This document shows, in pieces, positions 1 through 8,177 of a stretch of 31,764 bases of DNA. The notes under the pieces were generated by a model. That model saw only the letters and a program-made list of their open reading frames with translations. It was not told the origin of the DNA and ran no database searches. The position numbers and the translations under genes were made by a program. Source of the stretch: DASUZD01 sp036377055 (GTDB taxonomy: Bacteria; Actinomycetota; Thermoleophilia; Gaiellales; Gaiellaceae); assembly GCA_036377055.1 (NCBI GenBank), contig DASUZD010000021.1:1-31764 (forward strand), written 5' to 3'. Positions within the stretch are counted from its first letter, which is position 1. Each line of letters starts with the position of its first letter.

Positions 1-393
1 TGGGCGACCTGCCGCTCCTCGATCGCGCGGATCGACGAGCGGACGCGGGCGGTCGTGACCATCCCGGTCGCGGGCATTCCCGACGCCGTGGCGGTCGGCC
101 CGAGCGGGGTCTGGGCGCTGACGTACGACCTCCGCGGCCGCAGCCGGCTCGTCCGCATCGATCCTCGATCGAACCACGTCGTCGCGCGGCGTGTCCTCGC
201 CGGCTCGCCGATGAGCGTCCTCGAGCAGCGGGGCGCGCTCTGGATCGGCGGCCTCGACCGGAAGCGGAGCTCCGTGCTCCTACGCCTCGACCCGCGCTCG
301 CTCGCGGTGCGCCGCACGATCCCGCTCTTCCAGGTGACGCTCGACGAGCGGCGCGAGCGCCAGGTAGCCGAGCGCAGGACACAGCGCCGCTAG
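1..393 (+). CDS. Beta-propeller repeat protein, C-terminal fragment (5' partial)
   Basis: The reading frame is open from base 1 with no start in the window, so the 5' end is missing. About 130 codons are visible. They contain beta-propeller blade signatures: IARIDERTRAVV, LVRIDPRSNHVV and LLRLDPRSLAVR are three equivalent strands, and AVGPSGVWAL and EQRGALWIGG are the following blade turns, as in YVTN/virginiamycin B lyase-like propellers. The function cannot be read from this piece. The last ~37 codons (from position 280) lie antisense to the 3' end of the MFS gene and no longer look like a blade (charged, Arg/Glu-rich). The protein therefore stops mid-blade, either from a 3' truncation or because the natural stop has been lost. 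Confidence 0.7.
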   Translation, partial: WATCRSSIARIDERTRAVVTIPVAGIPDAVAVGPSGVWALTYDLRGRSRLVRIDPRSNHVVARRVLAGSPMSVLEQRGALWIGGLDRKRSSVLLRLDPRSLAVRRTIPLFQVTLDERRERQVAERRTQRR

Positions 394-1491
394 CGCAAAG
401 CCGAGCCGCCACGACGTCGCTCCGACGACCGCCGCGAACGCGACCGGCACGCCGGCGACGACGAGGCCCAGCACGGTCTGCTGGAGGCCGATCGCTGCGC
501 CGCTCCTCGCGCCGCCCGTCGCCTCCGCAGCCGCCGTGAAGGAGAGGCCGTTCCAGGAGAGGCCGAGCGTTCCGGCGGCGACCGTCACGGGCACGAGCAC
601 GACGAGCGGCGCGTCGGTGAGCGCGGCGACGAGCGCCGTCGTCACTGCGAGCGCGAGCGCGAGCTGCCGGAGCGGAACGACCCGCCGTCCCGTCCGGTCG
701 GACCAGCGTCCGGAGGCGATCCGCGCGACGGCGCCGAGCAGCTGCGTCACCGCGAGCACGGCGGCGGCTGCCGTGGCCGAGACGCCTCGGTGCTGGTGCA
801 GGAAGACGACGAGGAAGAAGACGTTCGAGATCTGCGCGACGAGGAGCAGCGAGCTGCCGCCGGAGAGCAGCCACATCCGCGGGTCGCGAAGCGGCCCGGT
901 CTCGAGCCTTTGCTCCTGCTGAAGGGCGACGGGCGGATCGCGCATCCAGACGGCGCCGGCGGCCGCCGCCGCGAGGCAGCCGGCAGCGAGGGCGAGGAAC
1001 GCGGCACGGAGGCCGGCGGACTTCGCGAGCCACGGGAGGGACGCGGCCGCGATCGTCCCGCCGAGAGGGATCGCCGTCTGGCGGATGCCGAGCGCGAGCC
1101 CTCGTTCCGCGCGGGCGAACCAGCTCATCACCGCGCGGCCGCTCGCGGCGTTGACGCTCGCGCCGAAGGCTCCCGCGACCATGAGCATGACGACGAGGGA
1201 GGCGAAGTGGCCGGCCCAGCCGATCGCGGCGAGCGCGGCGGCGGCGCCCGCGAGCCCCGCGACGATCACCAGCCGCTCGCCGGCGCGATCGGCGACGATC
1301 CCCCACGCGAGCAGCGTCAGCATCATCCCCGCGCTCGTGGCCCCGAGGACGACGCCGATCTCCGTCAGCGTGAGCCCATAGTGGGTGCGCAGGGCGGGCG
1401 CGAGCGCGGGCAGGCCGATGTTGACGGCGGCGAAGCTCGCCTGTGCGAGCGTGCCGACCGCGAGGATCGTCCAGCGGTACCGGCTGCTCAA
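280..1491 (-). CDS. MFS transporter
   Basis: A 403-residue, strongly hydrophobic protein of usual MFS length with about 12 membrane segments. Both copies of the MFS loop signature are present: GIVADRAGERLV between helices 2 and 3, and GRWSDRTGRRVV in the second half. The substrate cannot be read from the sequence. I start it at the TTG at 1491, which overlaps the endonuclease IV stop as TTGA. The reading frame stays open upstream, but there it is only the antisense/alternate frame of nfo. The start at an overlapping stop implies translational coupling with nfo in a two-gene operon. The 3' end overlaps the propeller gene tail by 114 bases, tail to tail. Confidence 0.85.
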   Translation of the reverse strand: MSSRYRWTILAVGTLAQASFAAVNIGLPALAPALRTHYGLTLTEIGVVLGATSAGMMLTLLAWGIVADRAGERLVIVAGLAGAAAALAAIGWAGHFASLVVMLMVAGAFGASVNAASGRAVMSWFARAERGLALGIRQTAIPLGGTIAAASLPWLAKSAGLRAAFLALAAGCLAAAAAGAVWMRDPPVALQQEQRLETGPLRDPRMWLLSGGSSLLLVAQISNVFFLVVFLHQHRGVSATAAAAVLAVTQLLGAVARIASGRWSDRTGRRVVPLRQLALALAVTTALVAALTDAPLVVLVPVTVAAGTLGLSWNGLSFTAAAEATGGARSGAAIGLQQTVLGLVVAGVPVAFAAVVGATSWRLGFALAALCPALGYLALAPLVERHLEERDRAAHRERARVEA

Positions 1492-2330
1492 GTCCAGCGC
1501 GCGTGCAGCTCGCGGAGCTTCCGCACCTCGTCCGCGTCCGGGCCGTGGCCGTCCTTGCCGGGCACCTCGAGCAGCGCGGGCAGCTTCTGGAACGACGGGT
1601 GTCCCAGGAAGACGCCGAGCTTCTCGCCGATGAGCCCTTCCTCGATGTTCGCGTGGCGGTCGCGGTTCGAGCCGAGCGGCGCCTGCGCGTCGTTGACGTG
1701 CAGCACGCGGAGACGATTCCGGCCGATGCGGCGGTTCAGCTCTTTGAGAACGGCGTCGAGCGCCGCCCGGTCGGTCACGTCGCAGCCGGACACGAACAGG
1801 TGGCACGAATCGAGGCAGATCCCGAGCCGGGGGTGCGCGTCGAGCCGGTCGTAGATCGTCGCCAGCTCGTCGATCGACCGGCCGATCGTGCCGCCCGCGC
1901 CCGCGGAGTTCTCCATCAGCAGCCACGTCGTCTCGGAGCAGCGGTCGAGCACCTGCTTCATCGCCGGGACGACGCGCTCGAGGCCCGCCTCGAACCCCGC
2001 GCCGAGGTGGGAGCCGACGTGGAAGACGACGGCGTCGGCCTCGATCGCGCAGGCCGCGTCGACGGTCGAGCGCATCGTCGCGACGCTCTTCTCGTAGACC
2101 GTGTCGTCCGGCGTCGCCAGGTTCACGAGGTAGAGCGCGTGCACGACCACCGCCTCGATCCCGGCCTCCTCGCGCCGCTCGCGAAACCGCGCGAGGTCGG
2201 CGGGGTCGTGCTCAGGGAAACGCCACGCCCGCGGGCTCTGCGCGAAGAGCTGGACGCAGTCGCCGCCGATCGCCACCGCGTTGTCGATCGCCCGCTTGAT
2301 CCCGCCCGAGCAATGGCCGCCGAAGAGCAC
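1488..2330 (-). CDS. nfo: Deoxyribonuclease IV (AP endonuclease)
   Basis: A 280-residue TIM-barrel AP endonuclease that incises DNA 5' of abasic sites in base-excision repair. All nine metal ligands expected from the E. coli enzyme can be placed: H64, H104, E140, D174, H177, H211, D224, H226 and E255. They sit in the motifs FHVGSH, MENSAG, CLDSCH, LHVNDA, RDRHANIEEG and LLEVPGK. Length matches the family. The GTG start at 2330 has a TAGCGT -10-like element six bases upstream (2342-2337, minus strand) and no Shine-Dalgarno sequence, which suggests a leaderless transcript. It is divergent from gltX, with a 107 bp shared control region, and is coupled to the MFS gene downstream. Confidence 0.95.
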   Translation of the reverse strand: MLFGGHCSGGIKRAIDNAVAIGGDCVQLFAQSPRAWRFPEHDPADLARFRERREEAGIEAVVVHALYLVNLATPDDTVYEKSVATMRSTVDAACAIEADAVVFHVGSHLGAGFEAGLERVVPAMKQVLDRCSETTWLLMENSAGAGGTIGRSIDELATIYDRLDAHPRLGICLDSCHLFVSGCDVTDRAALDAVLKELNRRIGRNRLRVLHVNDAQAPLGSNRDRHANIEEGLIGEKLGVFLGHPSFQKLPALLEVPGKDGHGPDADEVRKLRELHARWT

Positions 2331-2336
2331 GGCCCA

Positions 2337-2431
2337 ACGCTATCCGGCGCCGTGTCGCGGGGTCGTCGGCGGTGTCCCTACACCTGTGTACCCCTACATC
2401 ATCCGCCGGTGTACACCTGCGCTTCTAGGAT
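2337..2431. promoter_or_regulatory. Divergent nfo/gltX promoter region with paired dyads
   Basis: The region has -10-like TAGCGT on the minus strand (2342-2337) for nfo and TAGGAT on the plus strand (2426-2431) for gltX. Each lies exactly six bases before a GTG start. Between them are two dyads: TACACCTGTGTA (2379-2390, arms TACAC/GTGTA) and the perfect palindrome GGTGTACACC (2408-2417). Both contain TACACCTG, at 2379 and 2412, 33 bp apart, i.e. about three helical turns. This looks like a paired operator, but I do not recognise the regulator. I see no good -35 hexamer for either promoter. Confidence 0.5.
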
Positions 2432-2437
2432 TCCGGA

Positions 2438-3703
2438 GTGAGCGTCCGCGTCCGCATGGCTCCGAGCCCGACCGGGTTCCTGCACATCGGCAACGTCCGC
2501 ACCGCGCTCTTCAACTGGCTCTACGCGCGGAACCGGGGCGGCGAGTTCCTCCTGCGGATCGAGAACACGGACACGGCCCGGGAGGTCTACGCGGCGACCG
2601 AGCAGATCCAGGATTCGCTTCGCTGGCTCGGCCTCGACTGGGACGGCCCCGTCACCTTCCAGCTCGACAACATGGACACCTGCCGTCGGCTCGCCCACGA
2701 TCTGCTCGACGCGGGCAAGGCCTACCAGGACGAGGGCGCGATCCGGTTCCGGATGCCGGACACGGGCACGACGGCATGGGACGACGTCGTGCTCGGGCGC
2801 ATCGAGGTCGCGAACGAGACGATCGAAAACCTCGTCATCCTCCGCTCGGACGGCCGGCCGACGTACAACTTCGCCTCTCCGGTCGAGGACGCGCAGGACC
2901 GGATCACGCACGTCCTGCGGGGGCCTGACCACGTCTCGAACACGCCGAAGCAGATCCAGATCCTGCGCGCGCTCGGCGCCGACGTACCCGTCTACGGCCA
3001 CGTCCCGAACGTGAACGGCTCCGATGGAAGGAAGCTCTCGAAGCGGCACGGCGCGGTGACCGTCGACGAGTTCCGGCGTGACGGCTACCACCCGGCCGGG
3101 CTCGTCAACCACCTTGCGCTCCTCGGCTGGAGCTACGACGACAAGACCACGATCATGACGGTCGCGGAGCTCGTCGAGCGGTTCTCGCTCGAGCGCATCC
3201 AGCCAAGTCCGGCCACCTTCGACTACAAGAAGCTCGACTGGATCAACGGGAAGCACCTCCGCGCGCTTTCGCGCGACGAGTACGCCGACGCGCTCGTCCT
3301 GTGGCTGGGCGAGATGGGTTTCGACTGGGACTCGGTCCGCGTGCGCGACACCGTGCCGCTCGTCCAGGAGAAGTTCGAGAGGTTCTCGCAGTACCCGGAC
3401 TACGTGCGCTTTCTCTTCGCCGACGTCGAGCCCGATCCGGCGCTGCTGAACGGCACCGCGCCGGTCCTGCGCGCCGCACAGGAGACCCTCGCGCAGGTCG
3501 AGCCGTTCGAACGGGACGCGATCGAGGCGGCGTTACGTGAGCTCGCAGAGCGGCTCGACCTCCCGCCGGGCAAGGCGTTTCAGCCGATCCGGATCGCGGT
3601 TACGGGGTCGAAGGTCTCGCCGGGGCTGTTCGAGAGCCTCGAGCTGCTCGGCCGCGAGCGCTCGCTGGAGCGGATCAGTGCTGCGGGTGGCGGAGCGGCT
3701 TAG
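2438..3703 (+). CDS. gltX: Glutamyl-tRNA synthetase
   Basis: A class I aminoacyl-tRNA synthetase that charges tRNA-Glu. The ATP-binding HIGH motif is PSPTGFLHIGN (H16-N19) and the KMSKS loop is KLSKR (199-203). Family motifs FNWLYARN, LRIENTD and DGRPTYNFA are present. At 421 residues it is shorter than the typical 460-500, mainly in the anticodon-binding C-terminal part. Because of the short C-terminus, whether it is discriminating or non-discriminating (also charging tRNA-Gln) cannot be decided here. The GTG start at 2438 lies six bases after TAGGAT and has no Shine-Dalgarno, so it is probably leaderless. An in-frame ATG at 2456 would remove six residues but still leave the HIGH region. Confidence 0.95.
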   Translation: MSVRVRMAPSPTGFLHIGNVRTALFNWLYARNRGGEFLLRIENTDTAREVYAATEQIQDSLRWLGLDWDGPVTFQLDNMDTCRRLAHDLLDAGKAYQDEGAIRFRMPDTGTTAWDDVVLGRIEVANETIENLVILRSDGRPTYNFASPVEDAQDRITHVLRGPDHVSNTPKQIQILRALGADVPVYGHVPNVNGSDGRKLSKRHGAVTVDEFRRDGYHPAGLVNHLALLGWSYDDKTTIMTVAELVERFSLERIQPSPATFDYKKLDWINGKHLRALSRDEYADALVLWLGEMGFDWDSVRVRDTVPLVQEKFERFSQYPDYVRFLFADVEPDPALLNGTAPVLRAAQETLAQVEPFERDAIEAALRELAERLDLPPGKAFQPIRIAVTGSKVSPGLFESLELLGRERSLERISAAGGGAA

Positions 3704-3860
3704 GCGGGGCGAGGGGGTCGATCGCCCGTTGGAACTCGATCCACGCACGGTGTCGGAACTGCGCGGTCGGCAGCGGGAGCTTCCTGCCGCGCGGCTGGGG
3801 GTCCTCCTCCTCGCGCTCGTCCTTGCCTGACGCCCTTTTCTCGGTCCACCAGAATCTCAT
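3675..3860 (-). CDS. Small hypothetical protein, 61 aa
   Basis: An ORF starting ATG at 3860 and reading MRFWWTEKRASG, with an acidic then basic middle and a Pro-rich tail. No family recognised. In its favour: it fills the only gap between gltX and the upstream same-strand gene (34 bases after that gene's stop), codon third positions are G/C-rich, and composition is protein-like (two adjacent Trp, mixed charges). Against it: no clear Shine-Dalgarno, and its last 29 bases overlap the gltX 3' end antisense. It may be the second gene of a unit with the 188-residue membrane protein. Confidence 0.45.
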   Translation of the reverse strand: MRFWWTEKRASGKDEREEEDPQPRGRKLPLPTAQFRHRAWIEFQRAIDPLAPPKPLRHPQH

Positions 3861-3894
3861 TTACGACTTGTAAACGAGCGCCCGCGCGGCGAGG

Positions 3895-4461
3895 TTACGG
3901 CCAGCGGCGCAGGAGCGCGCACGCCACGACCGTCACCCCGGCCGCCGCCAACGGCCACAACCCGAAGAGCGCACCGAGCGCGACCACGATCGCGCCGGCG
4001 AGGGTCAGCGCCACAGCGGTCGCCGCGATCGCCGTGCGCTCGCCGCGTTCGACGCCCGCCGGCTCCGCACCGGGAGCGAGGCGAAGGCGCGCGAGCCGGA
4101 CGCGGAAGAGCGCCCCGCGCCATTCCCAGACGAGCGGCCACGCCGCCTCGGCGCCGCCGGACGCCGCGGCCTCCGCGACCTCTGCCGTGGCGTCGCGCGC
4201 GTCGGCGAGCGCGGCCGCGAGCTCGGCGTGCGAGCTCTGCGCCTCGGCGGGCGGCGCGATTCCGGCCACGGCCTCGCTGGCCGCGTGCAGCGTGTACTGG
4301 AGCCCCGGCAGCGCCTCGTCCACGTCGGAGTCGGCGAGCGTCTCGTCCGGATCGGCCGCGATCTGCTCGAGCCGGGAGAGCGTCCGAGTGAGGCCGTTCC
4401 AGAGGCCGGCGATCGCCGTCGCGTAGGTCTGCCGCTCGCCGGTCCGAAGCTCCTGGCTCAC
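3895..4461 (-). CDS. Hypothetical membrane protein with helical N-terminal domain, 188 aa
   Basis: Residues 1-135 are a soluble, Ala/Glu-rich helical region with no Cys or recognisable catalytic motif. Residues ~140-185 form two adjacent membrane segments (AIAATAVALTLAGAIVVALG and LWPLAAAGVTVVACALL), and the protein ends in RRWP. I do not recognise the family; it could be a membrane-anchored helical scaffold. The GTG start at 4461 is preceded by TATGAT (4475-4470, minus strand) at eight bases, the best -10 in the window, with no Shine-Dalgarno, so translation is probably leaderless. It is divergent from the response regulator across 69 bp, so the two may share regulation. Confidence 0.75.
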   Translation of the reverse strand: MSQELRTGERQTYATAIAGLWNGLTRTLSRLEQIAADPDETLADSDVDEALPGLQYTLHAASEAVAGIAPPAEAQSSHAELAAALADARDATAEVAEAAASGGAEAAWPLVWEWRGALFRVRLARLRLAPGAEPAGVERGERTAIAATAVALTLAGAIVVALGALFGLWPLAAAGVTVVACALLRRWP

Positions 4462-4469
4462 CGCTGCCG

Positions 4470-4521
4470 ATCATATCCGCCTCCCGCGAGCCAGCGGATG
4501 TGGCCCGACGCTCGCTACACT
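4470..4521. promoter_or_regulatory. Divergent leaderless -10 elements
   Basis: TATGAT on the minus strand (4475-4470) lies eight bases before the GTG of the 188-residue membrane protein. TACACT on the plus strand (4516-4521) lies nine bases before the ATG of the response regulator. Neither start has a Shine-Dalgarno sequence. No convincing -35 hexamer is visible for either. Confidence 0.5.
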
Positions 4522-4530
4522 CGCGCGCCG

Positions 4531-4902
4531 ATGAGGGGGCGCGGCGACTCCGTGCTCGTCGTGGACGACGAGCCTTCGATCAGGCTTCTCTGTCGGATCA
4601 ACCTCGAGCTCGAGGGCTACCGCGTGCTCGAAGCAGCGAGCCTGCCGGCCGCGCGCGAGGCGCTCGAGAGCGAACCGGTCGGCGTCGTCCTGCTGGACAT
4701 CCACGTCGGCGGAGACGACGGCCGCGAGCTGCTCGCGGAGCTGCGGGAGGCGCGGCCCGACCTCCCGGTGGCGCTCTTCTCGGGCACGAGCGACCCACTC
4801 GCGATCGGCGGCCTCGGCGCCGACGCGATCATTCCGAAGCCCTTCCCGCTCGACCAGCTGACCGGAACCGTCGCGCGCCTTCTGGTTTCCGCGCGCGTGT
4901 AG
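4531..4902 (+). CDS. Single-domain response regulator (CheY-like receiver)
   Basis: A 123-residue receiver domain with no output domain. It has the acidic pair in VLVVDDEPS, the phosphoacceptor D56 in VVLLDIHVGG, the conserved Ser/Thr position in ALFSGTSD, and K103 in IIPKPF, so all phosphorylation residues are present. It would act by protein-protein contact or as a phosphate relay. No histidine kinase is encoded nearby, so its partner is unknown. I chose the ATG at 4531, which begins just before the first beta strand; the frame stays open upstream but only as antisense to the divergent gene. The M3 peptidase gene starts 14 bases after its stop. Confidence 0.88.
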   Translation: MRGRGDSVLVVDDEPSIRLLCRINLELEGYRVLEAASLPAAREALESEPVGVVLLDIHVGGDDGRELLAELREARPDLPVALFSGTSDPLAIGGLGADAIIPKPFPLDQLTGTVARLLVSARV

Positions 4903-4916
4903 ATTTCTTCGGTCAA

Positions 4917-6425
4917 ATGAGCGCCACGGCCGTCCGAAGTCCCACCGAGTACGAGTCGCAACTCCAGCGCTACCTGTTCGAACGCTCGGAGGAGGGACGG
5001 GCGGTGCGAGTCGGCGAGAAGGAGGTCTCCGAGCAGGCGGCGATCGTCGCCCGCTACGCCGACCTCTTCAGCCGCGACCAGCTCGACGTGCTGCGCGACG
5101 CGGAGGAGAGCGCCGAGGGAGACGAACGCGAGCGGCTTTACCGGCTGCGCAAGACCTGCGAGGCGGGCCTGCTGTTCGCGGAGCTGGCCGAGCGCGACGA
5201 CGCTGTCGAGAACGCGATCCTCGCCGCGCGCGTCACGTACCGCGGGGAGGAGCTGCCGCTGCGCGCGGCGCAGGCGCGGCTCGCGGTCCTGCCCGAGTAC
5301 GCCGAGCGCGAGGAGCTCGGTGCGCTCCAGGCGGACCGCTCCGCGGACTTCAACCCCGACCGGCTCGACCTGCTCCGCGCTGGCGAGGAGCTCGAGGCCG
5401 AGCTTTCGCGCGAGCCCGACCCGATCGCGCGCAACGAGGAGGAGAAAGACATCTCGCTGCGCGACCTTGAGCAAACGCTCGTGGCCGCGACGGAGTCCAC
5501 GGCCGACGCGTTCGCGCGGCTCCGCGACCGCTGGTTCGACAAGCTGCTCGGCCCGAAGCGTGAGCAGGTTCCGAACGCCTACCACGTCTCGTACCTGCGC
5601 CGCCTTTCGCCGCTCGACGCGACCTACACGAAGGAGCGCTCCGTGCCGGTCTGCATGGAGACGCTCTCCCGGCTCGGGTTCCAGCTCGCCGACGACCCGA
5701 ACATCCGCCTCGACCTCGACGACCGGCCGCAGAAGTCGCCGCGCGCCTGCGTGATCGCGTCCGATCCGCCGCAGATCGTCCACCTGATCACGCGCGCGCA
5801 GGGCGGCCTGCACGACTACCAGGCGTTCCTCCACGAGGCGGGCCACGCGCTCCACTACGCCGGCGTCGACCCGGCCCTTCCGTACACGTTCCGAAAGCTC
5901 TCGCGCGACCACGCGCTGACCGAGATCTACTCCTACATCCTCGAGGCGATCACCCGGGAGCCGCGCTGGCACGCCGAGCATTTCGCACTCTCGGACGAGC
6001 AGGCGCTGGAGAACGCGGAGGCGACGATCTTCCTCGAGGCGCTCCTCTTCCAGCGCTACGTCGCGAAGCTTCGCTTCGAGCTCGAATTCTGGTCGCGCTT
6101 CGCCGAGGACGGCGGCACAGCCGACGGGTACGCCGAGCACCTGACGCGCGCGACCGGGCTCTCGTACCGGACCGACGCGTATCTCGCGGACATGGACGCC
6201 GGCTTCTACTCGGCCGACTACCTGCGTGCGTGGATCCGCTCGACGCAGCTCCGGGCGCACCTGATCCGGGAGTTCGGCGAGGACTGGTGGATGCGGAAGG
6301 AGACCGGCGACTTCCTGCGCGCGCTCTTCTTCGAAGGCACGCGACCGTCGAGCGAGGAGGTCGCGCGCCGGATCGGGTTCGACCCGCTCGACACCTCGCC
6401 CCTCGTCGACGAGCTCGACGTGTAG
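4917..6425 (+). CDS. M3-like zinc metallopeptidase
   Basis: A 502-residue, largely helical protein with the zinc site HEAGH (H306, E307, H310) and the expected third ligand E336 in LTEIYSY. This arrangement fits gluzincin peptidases of the M3 (oligoendopeptidase/thimet) type, though it is shorter than most M3 enzymes (~600-700 residues) and has a divergent N-terminal helical domain. No signal peptide is visible, so it is probably a cytosolic oligopeptidase. The ATG at 4917 is the first start after the response-regulator stop. Its stop TAG overlaps the GTG of the M14 gene by one base (TAGTG), so the two peptidases are probably made together. Confidence 0.85.
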   Translation: MSATAVRSPTEYESQLQRYLFERSEEGRAVRVGEKEVSEQAAIVARYADLFSRDQLDVLRDAEESAEGDERERLYRLRKTCEAGLLFAELAERDDAVENAILAARVTYRGEELPLRAAQARLAVLPEYAEREELGALQADRSADFNPDRLDLLRAGEELEAELSREPDPIARNEEEKDISLRDLEQTLVAATESTADAFARLRDRWFDKLLGPKREQVPNAYHVSYLRRLSPLDATYTKERSVPVCMETLSRLGFQLADDPNIRLDLDDRPQKSPRACVIASDPPQIVHLITRAQGGLHDYQAFLHEAGHALHYAGVDPALPYTFRKLSRDHALTEIYSYILEAITREPRWHAEHFALSDEQALENAEATIFLEALLFQRYVAKLRFELEFWSRFAEDGGTADGYAEHLTRATGLSYRTDAYLADMDAGFYSADYLRAWIRSTQLRAHLIREFGEDWWMRKETGDFLRALFFEGTRPSSEEVARRIGFDPLDTSPLVDELDV

Positions 6426-8107
6426 TGCGCGCGGTCCGCTACGACCGCTTCTACACCTACGACGACCTGACCGGGACGCTCCGCGCCTGGGCTGACGAGG
6501 CGCCTCGGCTCGTCGAGCTCGACAGCATCGGCCAGTCGTACGAGGGCCGCGAGATCTGGATCGCGACGATCACGAACCTCGACACCGGACCAGCTGCCGA
6601 GAAGCCGGCGTTCCTCGTCGAGGCGAACATCCACGCGATCGAGGTCACCAGCTGCACGGCGGCGCTGCACCTCATCCACCGGCTCCTGAGCGGCTACGGG
6701 AACGACGCGAACGTGACGCGCGCGCTCGACACGCGCGCCTTCTACGTCATCCCGCGCCTGAACCCCGACGGGAGCGAGCTCGCCCTCGCCGACCGGCCTC
6801 GCTTCCTCCGCTCGAGCGTGCGCCCCTGGCCGCGTCTCGACCCGCAGGACGGCCTTTACGAGGAGGACGTCGACGGTGACGGGCGCATCCTCTTCATGCG
6901 CGTGCGGGACGCGAACGGCGCCTGGCGCGTCGCGGAGGAGGACGCGCGACTCCTCGTCCCGCGCGGCCCGCTCGAGACGGAGGGCGAGTTCTACCGGCTG
7001 CTGCCCGAGGGCCGGATCCGGAACTTCGACGGCGTGACGATCAAGACGCCGCCGCCGCTCGAGGGCCTCGACCTGAACCGAAACTTCCCGATGGAGTGGG
7101 GGACGGAGTCGGAGCAGCTCGGCGCCGGGCCCTTTCCGACCTCCGAGCCGGAGGTGCGCGCGCTCGTGCAGGCGGTCGTCGACCGCCCGAACCTCGTCGG
7201 CTACATCGCGTACCACACCTTCAGCGGCGTCCACCTGCGGCCGTACTCGGGCTACGACGACGAGCGCTTCCCGACCGCGGACCTGCGCGCGTTCAAGCTG
7301 ATCGGCGACGAGGCGACTCGACTGACCGGCTACCCCACTGTCTCGATCTACCACGAGTTCAAGTACGACCCGAAGCAGACGATCAAGGGCGGCGCCGACG
7401 ACTGGGTCTACGACCACCTCGGCGCCTTCGCGTGGACGACGGAGTTCTGGAGCCCTCAACGCCAGGCGGGCCTCGACGGCTACCACTACATCGAGTGGCT
7501 CCGCGAGCACCCGATCGAGGACGAGCTCGCGATCGTGCACTGGTTCGACGAGCACTACCCGGGTCGCGCGTACGTGGACTGGTACCCGTTCGACCATCCC
7601 GAGCTCGGACCCATCGAGCTCGGCGGCTGGGACCTGATGGGCTTCTGGGCCAACGTCCCCTTCGACCGCCTCGAGGCGGAGGTCGCGCCCCACGCCGACT
7701 TCGCGCTCTTCCACCTCCTGATCTCGCCGCTCCTCGAGGAGCACTCGCTCGACGTCGAGCGCGTCGGCGAGGGCGCGTGGCGGATCCGGCTGGTTCTCCT
7801 GAACACGGGCTGGCTGCCGACGAACGTGACCGAGAAGGCGGTCGAGCGGAAGGCCGTCCGGCCGCTCGAGATCGAGCTGACGCTGCCGGAGGGCGCGCGG
7901 CTCGCCGCGGGCGAGCGCATCACCGAGGCCGGGCAGCTCGCCGGCCGCGTGCACAAGCGAAGCGCCCTCTGGTGGGGGAACGACGAGTCGACCTCGGATC
8001 GCATCAAGCTGGAATGGGTGGTCGAGGCGGCCGAAGGCGCGGAGGTCGGGATCGAGGCGCGACACCAGCGCGCCGGGACGCTCCGCCGACTCGTCGAGCT
8101 TCGCTAG
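6425..8107 (+). CDS. M14-family zinc carboxypeptidase
   Basis: A 560-residue protein. Zinc ligands are H70 and E73 (NIHAIEVTS) and H264 (AYHTFSG); the catalytic Glu is E340 in WTTEFWSP; GLDLNRNFP is the Asn-Arg substrate-binding motif of M14. Residues 1-~370 are the peptidase; the remaining ~190 form an extra beta-rich domain that I do not recognise. Between the Asn-Pro-Asp-Gly motif (LNPDG) and DLNRNFP is an insert containing DVDGDGRI, a possible calcium loop. No signal peptide is seen with the GTG start at 6425, and none is gained from other nearby starts. The one-base overlap with the M3 gene suggests a peptide-degradation operon. The stop lies five bases before the left inverted repeat of the mobile element. 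Confidence 0.87.
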   Translation: MRAVRYDRFYTYDDLTGTLRAWADEAPRLVELDSIGQSYEGREIWIATITNLDTGPAAEKPAFLVEANIHAIEVTSCTAALHLIHRLLSGYGNDANVTRALDTRAFYVIPRLNPDGSELALADRPRFLRSSVRPWPRLDPQDGLYEEDVDGDGRILFMRVRDANGAWRVAEEDARLLVPRGPLETEGEFYRLLPEGRIRNFDGVTIKTPPPLEGLDLNRNFPMEWGTESEQLGAGPFPTSEPEVRALVQAVVDRPNLVGYIAYHTFSGVHLRPYSGYDDERFPTADLRAFKLIGDEATRLTGYPTVSIYHEFKYDPKQTIKGGADDWVYDHLGAFAWTTEFWSPQRQAGLDGYHYIEWLREHPIEDELAIVHWFDEHYPGRAYVDWYPFDHPELGPIELGGWDLMGFWANVPFDRLEAEVAPHADFALFHLLISPLLEEHSLDVERVGEGAWRIRLVLLNTGWLPTNVTEKAVERKAVRPLEIELTLPEGARLAAGERITEAGQLAGRVHKRSALWWGNDESTSDRIKLEWVVEAAEGAEVGIEARHQRAGTLRRLVELR

Positions 8108-8112
8108 CTCGC

Positions 8113-8156
8113 GTGGGGGGAACCCCTGGTGGTAACTATCCCTTGACACCACAGGA
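8113..8156 (+). repeat. Left terminal inverted repeat
   Basis: It begins GTGGGGGGAACC and ends CCACAGGA. By hand alignment it matches the reverse complement of 10578-10620 at 36 of 43 aligned positions with one single-base gap. The inner part carries the -35 hexamer of the transposase promoter. Confidence 0.88.
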
Positions 8157-8171
8157 CGGGTGTTCTAGGAT
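8143..8171 (+). promoter_or_regulatory. Transposase promoter
   Basis: TTGACA (8143-8148) and TAGGAT (8166-8171) are separated by exactly 17 bases, close to the sigma-70 consensus. The GTG start at 8178 follows the -10 by six bases, so the transcript would be leaderless. The -35 lies inside the terminal repeat, so transposase binding to the repeat could repress its own gene. Confidence 0.75.
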
Positions 8172-8177
8172 CGTGGG

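Noticed and set aside
4617..6260. 547-residue minus-strand ORF opposite the M3 peptidase
   Set aside because: Antisense to a gene with HEAGH and a conserved third ligand; composition is shadow-like.
8105..8118. Possible 8 bp target duplication next to the mobile element
   Set aside because: Bases flanking the two ends differ at nearly every position under all end placements I tried.
6218..8152. 644-residue minus-strand ORF opposite the M14 peptidase
   Set aside because: Antisense shadow; the plus-strand frame has all M14 ligands.
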